A program made the translations under genes and the position numbers. Shown piece by piece: positions 27,489 to 37,928 of a DNA stretch of 64,000 bases; the first letter of the stretch is position 1; each line of letters starts with the position of its first letter. Source of the stretch: Calycina herbarum. Its lineage: Eukaryota > Ascomycota > Leotiomycetes > Helotiales > Pezizellaceae. The DNA lies in assembly GCA_001414485.1 (NCBI GenBank), contig LLEY01000125.1:62001-126000 (forward strand). Reading direction: 5' to 3'. The notes beneath the pieces were generated by a model. That model was given only the letters and a program-made list of their open reading frames with translations. It made no database searches and was not told the origin of the DNA.

Positions 27489-28339
27489 ATGTACACCACA
27501 CTCCTTGCCATTACCGCTCTCGCGGGGCTCACTTCGGCACAGAGCACCACTTCCATCTTCCTCCCAGGAGCAGACGAACAATCCTTGATTGCATCTGTCG
27601 TTGGATCTGTAAGTTGACCTCCTCTAGTTATATTTCTTACGTGCTAACCTTTCCAAGGACAAAACCGCTACCACATACTCAGTCGCATGCCCTCCCGGCG
27701 CTGACAGCAATGATTGCGGCTTCCCAACGGGTATCCTCTTCACCCAAGGCCCAGCAACAATGGCCTTTACCATGGCTGCTGATGTAGGCATCTCTGCTGG
27801 CTCTACCGAGCTCTTATTGTTTGTAAACCCCGAAAATTCCCCGAAAATAACATGGTCTAACCACCTTTGAAATATACAGCACGGCTACAATTCAATGCTC
27901 ACTCGCAGGTACCATCTCTGCGGTCTGTACCGCATCCTACGGCGGCATAGAAGCAAACGATCCAGGTGTTGAGACTACAACCGTCTCTGGTACCGATTAC
28001 TCGTTCGCAAAAGTCACCCTCACAAACTCAATTGCGGCTCCTCAAACACGATCGGGAGCCGTCGAAGCCTCGGCTACGAAAACAGCTGCTAGTGGCGCGA
28101 AGCCTACAGGATCTTCAACATTGGCAACATCGGGCGTAGCGAAGACTGGAAGCGCTAGTGGATCAGCAGTTGCACAAAGCACAGGGGTTTCTGGAAGCGC
28201 AAGCGGAACTGTAGCTAGCCAGAGTACCGGAACATCATCACCATCTTCGAGTTCGAGCCAGGCTGGTGCACAGGCAATGATTACTGCAAGACCAGCGTGG
28301 GTTGTAGGAGGTGCCGCTGTCGCTTGGGCGTTGTTGTAG
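27489..28339 (+). CDS. GPI-anchored cell-surface protein
   Basis: Three exons: 27489-27608, 27658-27818, 27880-28339 (246 aa). An 18-residue signal peptide (MYTTLLAITALAGLTSA) ends in a good cleavage site before Gln. The mature part has four Cys in the central region (ACPPGADSNDC, IQCSLAGTISAVC), enough for two disulfides. It is followed by a Ser/Thr/Ala/Gly-rich stalk that would be O-mannosylated. The C-terminus has a hydrophobic end (PAWVVGGAAVAWALL) after small residues, the usual GPI-addition signal. The N-terminal STTSIFLPGADEQSLIASVVGSD pattern is shared by many uncharacterised Pezizomycotina cell-wall proteins. It probably sits on the plasma membrane or in the cell wall; no enzymatic motif is present. 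The second intron uses a less usual donor, GTTTGT. Confidence 0.88.
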
Positions 28340-28921
28340 AAAAGAAAAGAAGGGAGATTCGGATTTGTATGACGTCTAATGGGATGAAAACGGGGATAGA
28401 TGAAGTATAGAGGAGTTTTAGAGAATCGGAAAAAATGTATTCCGAAAATCCACGTGGGTCGGTTGTTGCTCTCCGTATGCGTTGCGCCTATGATAACTGG
28501 AAGTTGACTGAGAAGGTTTAGGAGACTTAGAATCTTGAGTTTTTGATTCTTCTAAGCCTTCTGGGAAAATCGTTATCAAAAAGGACGTGTCGGAGACCAA
28601 TGACCGAAAATCTCAGGTGCTACATTTGCAATTTGGTGATGGGCTCACTATCTCCTCGATTTTTATCTCTCCATTTATTTTCCCCGCTCCATTCTTCTTC
28701 GGCGGGCTCACGTGGAGCTTCTGATCTTGCCTTTTTTCTCTTTCCAATTTATCTTGTCCATTCATGAAGTTCTGCATGTTTGAACAAGTTTACAAGATCC
28801 CGGATACTACACTTGGTGGCAAATCTCGAAAGTGGCGAGCTACTCGTACAATTACCACCAGGATAATCTAGATCCTACGGAGGGCCCGAAATCAAAATGA
28901 TTTTATTCTCACCACCAACCA
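28340..28921. other. Intergenic region between convergent genes, with a fold-back element
   Basis: It holds the 3' flanks of the GPI protein and the monooxygenase. It includes the fold-back copy at 28492-28577. No gene seen. Confidence 0.6.
28492..28577. repeat. Fold-back element, copy 3
   Basis: The left arm begins GATAACTGG and contains gagaaggtttaggaga and TTAGAATC. The right arm runs GATTCTTCTAAGCCTTCTGGG and ends CGTTATC. Outer (GATAAC/GTTATC) and inner (AGAATC/GATTCT) ends are complementary, so the ~86 bp can fold back on itself. It shares the GGTTTAGGAG core with the copies at 4088, 5298 and 42120. Confidence 0.7.
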
Positions 28922-30895
28922 CTACTCAGTCCACTTATACCCCCTTCCCGGATGTCCCTCCCTCAAAAGCGGTCCCTTCCCATCCCCCAAATAATTCTCC
29001 CTCATCGAACCACCCTCCTTTTCATAATCCTCCCAGAATACACCTCTCCGCCGTAATTCCGGCCACTAGAAGATGAGGGAGTCAGTATTGCCTATGAAAA
29101 GATGTCTCGGGATACGGAACAGGATAAATGTTGGGGTTCAGGAACGATTCAGGAATGATTCAGGAGTGATTTAAGAGAAAGAAAGTGGGAGAACGGTGTC
29201 CCCATTACCTACAAGAAACTTAATCATATCCTCAAAATTCCCCGGACTCACCGCATACGCAAGATTAAACCCATCCACGCCCGCAACATCAATCCAATTC
29301 TGTAAAATATTCGCCACCGTCTCCGGACTCCCAATAGCCCTCGGATGCGCACCTCCAATAGCAAGTTCTTGAAGAACACGACGACGCGTCCATTTCACGC
29401 CATCCGTTCCCGGGATTGTGGCAGACCAGGTGTTGACCATGGATTGGATTGCGCCGTGGCCGGTAAACTTGAAGTCTTCGTCTTCGCCGTATTTGGAGAG
29501 GTCGTGGTTTGTCCAGCCGCCGAAAAGGGCGGCTATTCCTTCGAGGTTTGCGTATTCGAGGTAGGAGTTGTATTTTGCTTGGGCTTTGGCGTCTGTTTCG
29601 TCTACTATTACGAGGATTCCGGCGATGATTTTTATGTCGGTTGCTAGGCGGCCTTGGGATACTGCTTGTGCTCTGTAGTGAAAGGTGAGTATTTGGGATT
29701 CTGCTTTTTTTTTGAGGGGGGCGAGGGGGGTTTGCTTGTTTTATTTACCGAATTTCATCTGCTTCTTTTCGGACTTTTGCAGGGTCTATGCCGGGGAGGA
29801 ACATGGCTTCTGAGTGTTTGGTTGCGAAGTTCTTTCCTGCGCTGTGCAATGTGTTACTATGTATTCAAGAAAGAGTCGAGTGACTTACCTGGAAGCCCCA
29901 GCTTGCAACAAAAATGGCGTTCGTTGAACGGAAGGATGAAGTTGGTGCAAAGCTTCACACTTAAAGTACTTCCTATAAACACAATCATCAGTTAGCCATT
30001 TTGCCTTCTCGCTCTCCGCTCTTGAATCAACATACCCCTCATGATCAATAACCCTCACTTTCTCCGCATCACTATACCTCCCTGTCGCTTTATCAAACAA
30101 TCTCGCATCGTCCTTCCAACTCCCCTCCAATAATTTATACACAACCTCTAAATACTCTTCCGCTCTTGCGTATCGTTCGTCGTGGGGGATTTGCTCTGTG
30201 AGTCCGAAGGCTTTGGCTGCACTATCTAAGTAAGAAGTTACGATGTTCCAACCTACTCGTCCATTCGTCAAATGGTCGAGCGTTGAGAATCGACGAGCTG
30301 TTGCATAAGGGTTTTCGTATGTTGTCGAGGCCGTGATTGCGAAAGAGAGATTTTTGGTCACAGCTGCCATTGCTGAAATTAAGAGACTGGTGAAGGGGGG
30401 TGTTAGTGATTTTCTTCTTTTGCGTTTTGCCCCAGTCCACATGTTTTCCTCGCTTCTCATTTCTTTTTTAAGTTCCTCCCTCTTCGAACTTTACTTCAAC
30501 AGGAACACGGAATAAAATATGAGACTAACAAAGGATCCCCAATCGGAAATTGACTCCCAGCCTCCAACGCAGGAACCGGATTCCCAGGTCCCTTGTAAAC
30601 ATCATAAATGCCCAGGACATCCGCCAAAAATAGGCCGTGGAATTTGCCTTCTTCGAGGACTTTGGCGAGGTTGGTCCAGTATGCGAGATTGGTGTAGTCT
30701 CCTGCTTGGTCTTCTGGGTGTCTCCATTGTCCTTGGTTGAGATTGTTAGTTTGATGTTTGGATGCTGGAGGATAGGAATTGGAAGGGGAAATGCGAGGAT
30801 AGGGATAGGAAGGGAAAAATACCTGGAGAAAGATGGCCTGGAGTGAACATGGCGAAGGCGTTCATTATCCATTTCTTGGGTGGTTGGTCTGTCAT
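28922..30895 (-). CDS. FMN-dependent monooxygenase, NtaA/DmoA family (luciferase-like)
   Basis: Six exons: 30895-30823, 30731-30530, 30386-29889, 29841-29749, 29672-29213, 29065-28922 (489 aa, close to family length). It has a bacterial-luciferase-like TIM barrel using reduced FMN supplied by a separate reductase. Family landmarks in order are MNAFAMFTPGHLSPGQWRHP, YWTNLAKVLEEGKFHGLFLADVLG, the LISAMAAVTKNLSFA segment, the barrel motif RFSTLDHLTNGRVGWNIVTSYLDSAAKAFG and FLLQAGASS. Near the end come DGFNLAYAV and PELRRRG. Family members attack nitrilotriacetate, dimethylsulfide or other small compounds; the substrate here is unknown. No flavin reductase gene is in the window. The first intron is 91 nt, the donor in exon 2 is GTTAGT, and the last donor is GTAGGT; these joins rest on family continuity. 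Confidence 0.9.
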
Positions 30896-31515
30896 ATTTG
30901 CGGGAGTTCAATTGATTCGTCGCTTGAGTCAACTTGCTCGGATTCTTAACTTGTCTTCAACAAGACAAAATCTTCAAAACTTCAACACCTCAGAAGACGC
31001 GACGTGAAATCCTCATATGTACAAACCCATCTAGCGTCCCAATAATTCAACTAACCTCGATTAAGCAAAAATGACGGTATCTGAGGCAGTTATCTGCTGT
31101 GAAACTGCACTTAAACTTCCCAGGACCTGTTTATCACATACCTCCCCTCCAATAATATTCCCAAGACAATATTATATCCCACTTATGGGGTACATGGAGG
31201 GGTAGAGAGGGGTAGCAAAATCACGAATATGGTATGCTGTGATTCTTCAAGGGGGGGTTGGATGTCATTTTACCCCACTATGTCGTGCTTCATGTGGTAT
31301 ATTCGCGAACCCAGGTGCAGGTGGTGGGGTTAAATATCTTGGTAATAACTGAGGGGTCCCGTTTGGAATTTAACATGGGAAGTTTGTATATTTTTTCTCT
31401 AAAGTCTTGTCTGAGAGCTTCGCGAGTTAGTCTTGAGAGAAGGTTTGGTCAGATCAGAAAGTGCAAATAACAAGCAATGCGTACAGCGAAAAATAGTGAA
31501 TACCGTCTCCAGACC

Positions 31516-31880
31516 TTTTGTTGCGTAGCGCATTTTCTCAAGAGGTCAAAATACAAACTTAAGTAACTTGACGAGATTGAATAGGTGATGGGATGAATAT
31601 ACCGTACTTGGAGCACATCGCACTATTCAATCGTCTCCAATTAATTTAACGAGATCAGATGAAATCCAGTTCCTTCAAGTGATATGACTAACAAGTGAAC
31701 AATTCATTTGAAATTGTTTTGTTGCACTTCGCATTACCTCAATTGTCCCAAAATTTAATTCCACAACATCAGATGAAATCATTGAAATGTTGAATAATGC
31801 ACATAAAACATTTTTGTTGCATATCACACTTTTCCAAATGTCTCAAACATCATAAAATTAAAAACATACATCAGATGAAA
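31516..31880. repeat. Degenerate tandem repeat, unit ~100 bp, about four copies
   Basis: Units share TTTTGTTGC near the start (31516, 31718, 31812) with a related GAGCACATCGCA at 31611, and ATCAGATGAAA near the end (31654, 31768, 31870; spacing 114 and 102). In between lie CGCAT/CACT, TCAA and GTC-AAAA words. The units are strongly diverged. Confidence 0.6.
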
Positions 31881-33701
31881 GTCAAAATACCTCGTCCCAA
31901 GTGCAACCTACAAAAGGTGAAGAATAAAAGACGACGACACCTCTTCCTTCTCCCCCGAGCAAGGGTCGTACGAAGCATTATCCAAAAATATATATTTCAA
32001 AATCGAGAAATCCTTTCAACCCTTCCCATTTTATCCATCCTGCATAATCGCCTCGTTGGTATCGTGCTGGGAAGTTTGCTCATTCCTTGCATGCGCGAGA
32101 GATGCGCTAAGAATTAGGTACAGTAGCATTGGTTCCTTCCCTCCCCACACATTCACGGCAAGACACATATATCTTCAAATAAAATTCGAGAGGGAAGGAG
32201 CGCGTTAAACTCGTATGCAAGGACCGTGTACGAAGTCATTCAAGCCGGGAAGGGACGACCTCTATACTCTCAACCTTGATCTCGAGAAGCTGCCTAAAAA
32301 GTTATTATCTTTTCACTCCCTACGTAGAGAATTTGGACTTTGCTATACAAGTGTGCCAAAGAGAAGAAGATCCTGGAAATCAGCACAACTTCATCTAGTA
32401 GCATGTATGAGAATTGAGACACCGTAAGACGTGGGGTAGGTAGTGACGGAAGCGTGTACCACGGAGAGCAATGCCGACTTCAAGCTTCAGCGACCAAGTC
32501 TCGAGGTAAACATACCCTGGCCATGAAATTAATTAATTCGACGTTTTGGTTCAAGGTAGCAAAATGGTTACAACTTCCTAAACTTGTCCGAGAACAACGA
32601 TAAGCTAGATCCCTGTTCCTCTCCGGCCCTGCAGCATTGCTTTCTTAGCGCCAACGAAGAGCCTGAGTTGGGTCATGGGAAACATCAATTAGAAAAATAA
32701 AATGGATCGTGGAATGTGAAGAGATAGAAAGAAAAAATTGAGTGGATGTGAAGCAGAAGCACGGCATGGAAAGGAACGATTGCACTTGAAGACACGATAG
32801 AAGCATCAATTAAATTGAATTAATTTTATTACTACTTGGAGCCCGTAGAGTAGGCTTGAGATATGTTCCTGTCTTCAGCGCAATGTTAGCGATGGTTCTT
32901 CTTCCAACATCAAGTACAAAATAGTAAGAATGGAGAAGCTTGATCAGACATCCAAGGAAGATATAACCCTCACCGGCCACGGTCTAGGTTCTAAGTAATT
33001 TGGGCCTCGAGTGAAAACTGCGAATGTGGTATGTGTTTCATCATAAAAGCTGGGGAGGAGAAAACGAGAGAAGTGTTCACTAACCATTTGAGAAACTGCT
33101 GTGTGCCAGGTATATTATTGATTCGACTTGATGTGTAGCAATTGAGACGCGCCCGCGATATGTTCATTGGTTCAAGCGATAGGGATCGCGGGGCAGTCGA
33201 GCGAAGGAACGACATGCTATGAGAAGCGCGACCTTGCCCTATCCAAACAAGCACGTTGCTTTGGCACATGGACCACGAGGGGAAGAATGCGACCTAAAAA
33301 ATCTTTGCAAAACGTTAGCAATGTGTGCGAAAGCGATGGCATCGAAGAGCAAGCTGCATTTGATGTTTTCTCAGACAAAAGTACTGGCAAGTAACAGGCA
33401 GACCACGGATGGAATGCCCGGACATCAGAAACTTCATCATGGACGATTAAGTAGGAGAAAGAAGTTGTGTCGGGTTGTCATCATCGAAAACGTGGTGCGC
33501 GAGGGCGCGGGAGGTACGAAAGGTGCGAAGAGATGAGAGACATACCACGAGTAGCTGGGCGAAGCTACGAAGCTGTTCGGAACCCCATGGGAACATGTTG
33601 GTGGAGGTTGCTAAAGATGTTGAAAAGGATTGAAACTCCAGGTTTTGAAGGAAAAAATATAGGCGGGGGGCCAGGTCTAATCTGTTTATGGATTAGCGTC
33701 T

Positions 33702-33725
33702 GTATCACGTGGTATCACGTGATAC
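33702..33725. promoter_or_regulatory. Double CACGTG palindrome
   Basis: Two CACGTG hexamers (33706-33711 and 33716-33721) lie exactly 10 bp apart within GTATCACGTGGTATCACGTGATAC. The second half is a perfect 14-bp palindrome. RTCACGTG is the core of Cbf1-type bHLH sites. The nearest annotated gene start is 1.8 kb to the right, so the target is uncertain. Confidence 0.4.
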
Positions 33726-34909
33726 AGCCTCAAGACGGCTGAAGGTATGGCCGGGCGGGGAAATCGCAGATTTCAAAGCAGCACTCACTCAACTGATTGA
33801 TATCAGGAGGTGGGTGGGAAATGGGGTTATGAGATAGTATTGGGCAGTCACAACCCTTGGACAACACCTTACACCTTTGCTACACGTGGGATCCAACGTT
33901 TAAAATCCAGGTGGACCCCTATTTTTCGGTGTATTTAGGCACAAGGGAAAGGGAAAGGGTAGTTGTCGTTGGTTTCCATTTCCAACGTACGAGTTTCCAA
34001 ATCTCTGCAAATGGATGCCGCCTTGATACCACCAACCAGCCGATACAGGAGACTCAGCTGGCACAGCGAAAAGCGGCGAAGAGGTTCTTCGAAGACAATA
34101 TGTTTGTACTTCCAGATAGGAACCCGAACCCCTATGCCTTTGACCTCGGTACAATCTAGGTATGAGTACTAATGAGGTAATTCATCGACGTACAAGTAGT
34201 TGATCCAAATTGCGAATCGCTGCTAAAATTTAGCATGGAGAAGAAGACAGCCTAGACAGGTTCAGGTTGACGAAATGTCATTGCAGGCAGAAAATCAACT
34301 AAATCTAAATCTATGATCTATGTATGATCTATGATCTATGATCTATCGATGATGCAGTTTCCTGACCAAAGGCCGCTTTAAAGGCAGGTCGCGTAAAGAT
34401 GGCGGCCGCTCGAGACCGGCCTATGGTCCAGCACCCCCCAATTTCCTCATCAACTCGCTTTAACTCGCTTTAACTCGCTTTCCAGGTTCTTGAGCGGCCA
34501 GCTGCTACTCGTAGTCCAAAAGGCAAAACCTCCCACCACCTCTGAAAGCCCTCAAATTCCTCAAATTCCCCCCTTACCCTTACCCATCTCCTACACACTC
34601 CGAGGGTGACCAGTCCTAATATTCCTTTTTCCCTATAAGTTTGTTCCGCGCTATTTAAACCTCACCTCACCTCACCTACAATAACTCACCCAAACTCCCT
34701 CCTCTCCCTCTCGAGCCTATCTCTCCGCCGAGTTGTTCGCACGGGCTTCTCTTCTCCATCACCGAACATTCACCTCCCTCCACCTCTCCCTCGGGCAGAC
34801 AAACCCGCCTTCGCTTCCGCTTCTCTCCTGGCCCGACTCCAGAGTTGACTTGTCTCTCCTTCATGTTCCATCAATCCGCTCCAGATCTTCTTGCATCGTG
34901 ACTTGACCC

Positions 34910-34937
34910 GACCAGACCAGACCAGGCCAGGCCAGGG
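34910..34937. repeat. CCAGA/CCAGG short tandem repeat
   Basis: A run of CCAGACCAGACCAGGCCAGG units in the region upstream of the PtaB-like gene. It is similar to the CCAGG run upstream of PKC. Confidence 0.7.
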
Positions 34938-35527
34938 CTCCTCGAACAGACGACGCGCCGCCAGCGCTCCCACTAAATCTCCCTTCTACGAACACGACAC
35001 CGCCTAGGGACAACCAACGAACGACAACTACATGCGCTCCCCGGAACACGCTTTTGCCTTTTGTTGACGTGGTGCCCACGATTACTTCTTCGCTCTGGGA
35101 GACTTTGCGACACCCTTTCCCACCACTTTGCGCCATTTCACTCAATCATCTGGTCGCACTCGCGCCTAATACCGAACGCACCGGCGCTCAACCCGTGGGC
35201 ATTACACGAATCGCTTTGCTGTTGCTACCGCGAGAAAGAGGGCTCTAATAGGAAGACGAATATTTCACGCGCGGGATTGAGCCGGCCTGTGGTTACAACA
35301 AGGAATCTTCGCCAACGACCTCATACATAGCCTTTTCGCGAAGAGACGGAGATATTTGTGCTACTCCTCCTAGTAATAGGATCAGAGATCCGAAAAGCAC
35401 GCCCACATACAAACATCAAGAGCCGTCCTGAACCGGCTGGAGGAGAACACTCCGTTCGTAGGCGCATGTGTGGTGTAGGATTGGAGATCGTCGGTTTCCA
35501 CGTCGTGGAGAGTCGACCTTCAACAAC

Positions 35528-37928
35528 ATGATGACGAGTCTAGCCCAAGCCTACTCACCACACGGGGGGATCCAGCATCCAGGAGTCCCTCAAGGTCATC
35601 CCATGGGAGGGCCTCATCCTCAAGGCCAGCCAGGTATGCCGCAACAAATGCACATGGGAGTGTCCGGCCCAGGAGGACCTCAAGTAAGCCAGGCAGGAGC
35701 GTTGATGGGTGGCATGCCTGGAGCCGGGGGGCCAAGTGCGCATGCACTACAACATCTCAACCCAAATGCTGCACAACAACAAGCTCAAATGATCCAGCAA
35801 CAGCAGGCCATGGCTTGTAAGTCTCAACCTTTTTTTCTTCTTTTCCTGCCTTCCCTGCAATCATCGATGCCTACCCGAGTGCTGACATACCACCTTATCT
35901 AGTTCAGCAGCAGAACCCCCAGTTTCAAATGCAACAACAGCAACAGCATATGATTCAACAACAGCAACGCGCCCGGCAGATGATGATGCAGCAACATTAT
36001 AGTGGTGGAATGCCGAACCAGCAATTAACCCAAGCGCAATACCAGGTAATACAAAGAAATCCTGGTATGGCACGACCGGTCAATCTGCCCCAGCATCTTC
36101 AACAAGCCCAGGCTGGACTACAAGCTCAGCATACGTTAGAACAACAGCAGCAAGCTCAACACCAGGTGTGTGGTTTTCTCGTGGATTTTCCCTTCTTTCA
36201 AACCCCACTCCCATCTCAAGTCTCATGCTAACAGCTTCTAGCACCAACAACAGCTTATTGCTCAACAGATGGTTATGCAACAGCAAGCAGCTCAAAGCGC
36301 ACAAGGAGGAGGTAATCCAGGTCAACCAAACCCGATGAATGCGCAACAAATGCATAATTTACAACAAGCCCAAATGCAACAACACCAACAAGCTCAAGCC
36401 CAACAGCAAGCCCAGCAACAGGCTCAGCAGCAACAGCAGCAACAATCTGCCGCTGCTTCGCAGCAGAACCTCCCTGCACAATCACAGCCTCAGCCCCAAC
36501 CTCAACCACAGCCCAATCCTCAAGGCCAAACCCCACAGGCCCAACAAATACAACCGCCAAACCCTATCCAACAGCAGCAGGCTCAAGCAGCCATGATGGC
36601 AAGGCAACAGGCACAGGCGCAGGCACAACAAAATGGCGAGAAGATGCGGGGCCAATGCCTGATGAAGTTGATGCAATTCGCCGACCATCTTAGCAATTTC
36701 CCATCGACTTCGAAACCACTACAAACATATCTTGCAAATGGTGCTGAAAAACTGGTGGCTCTGGGTCTGAAACAGCGAGATGATTTAAATTATTGGGCAA
36801 ACTTTGTTCAAAAGTTTTTTTCCAACAAAGGGGTCTTACGGCAGACACTGTGGGATTCAGTTCAAGGTTCACCTGGAAACAAGGAGTTTGAGATTACGTT
36901 TCCCGCTCTTGCGAGATATTTCCACACCCACTTCGAGAGCGGTATTCATACAATGCAACTCATTACGGAGAGAGGGACCGAAAAAGATTTGCCAAATGGT
37001 GGCTATTTTGTTGAATGTGGAAAGTCTAGTTTTGTCTATTGGTTTGATAATTCGGCACAAGTAAGTTTTCAATTTCTTGGCCTGATCCCATACTAATCTT
37101 CCTAGTTGGTTGCGACTGGCGCGTTGCGTGCCCATTTTGATTCGGAACATAAAATTGAGCTACTTGAGTTTGTGACGACCAGCCATGAGGAATATTTACC
37201 TCGGTCTCGACTTATCGAGGCTGCTAGACCCCTGCATGAATGGGGTAAGGAATGGCACAAGGTTAATGCCCCACAGGAAGGAAAGCAATCGCCTGAATTG
37301 AACAAGAAGAAGCCCAAGCCCATGAAATCACCTCCACAACCTCCACCCGATATTGACATTCCCGAGTCTAAACTCAAGAAGGACATGGGAATTCCCCCCA
37401 ACGTTTTTCGATTCCTTGAGGTAGGTCCACCCTAAACTTTGAGACATTTCATCTAACCCATCATAGCTTGCGGAAGTCATGGGACAAATGACTCCCTTAT
37501 TTGGATACTCTCATCAAAATTCCTCCCTCGCGCCATACGCTGCTCTTGATCAGTATGTGGCTACGGTCGCTGCAAACATACCAAACAACCCCGGTCAACA
37601 GCAGAATCCCTCTGGTCCACGAACTCCTGGCATGGCCCAGTTCCCAATGGGTGCCTCACCCGCAGCTGCTCATCTTCAGCTTCCGGATGGTTCACCTCAT
37701 ATTGGTGGTAGCCCAGCTCAGGCGCCTGGCATGCAACTACAACAGAGTCAACATGGTACGAGTTCCAGTGGCCCCAGCGCAAACACAAGTCCCAATGCGA
37801 GCAATAAACGTCGGAGGCCTAGCGCCGTAAAGACGGAAGATGAGGCCCAAGCTAATGGGACTCAATCAAAGACCGCCGTTAGACCGAGTCCAAGAATAAC
37901 GAAGCGACAGAAGCCTAATGCGCCCTAA
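35528..37928 (+). CDS. ptaB: LIM-domain-binding protein, PtaB-like transcriptional co-regulator
   Basis: Five exons: 35528-35816, 35903-36165, 36242-37060, 37106-37420, 37467-37928 (715 aa). The N-terminal ~375 residues are low-complexity Gln/Pro/Met-rich sequence with long Q runs. The conserved LIM-binding (LDB1/SEUSS-type) domain follows (~380-600): CLMKLMQFADHLSNF, LNYWANFVQKFF, ALARYFHTHFESGI, FDNSAQLVATGALRAHF and LPRSRLIEAARPLHEWG. The tail has a bipartite-looking basic signal (NKRRRPS) and ends KRQKPNAP. In Aspergillus PtaB pairs with the Flo8-type factor SomA to control adhesion and development; the assignment here is from that family text. Two ATGs in tandem (35528, 35531) could both serve as start. 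A long leader with short upstream ORFs suggests translational control, which is inference. Confidence 0.92.

Larger units (their letters stand above)
30896..35527. other. Long gene-free region ending in the PtaB-like leader
   Basis: About 4.6 kb without a supportable coding exon on either strand. It holds a degenerate ~100 bp tandem repeat (31516-31880), a double CACGTG palindrome (33702-33725), ATCTATG-type microsatellite (34314-34345) and AACTCGCTTT repeats (~34450-34481). From ~34530 on the sequence is pyrimidine-rich and probably forms the promoter and long 5' leader of the PtaB-like gene, with several short upstream ORFs. Confidence 0.55.

Noticed and set aside
34676..35330. Several frames on both strands before the PtaB-like gene
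   Set aside because: Composition of a pyrimidine-rich leader; no conserved protein text. Some may be real upstream ORFs but not genes.
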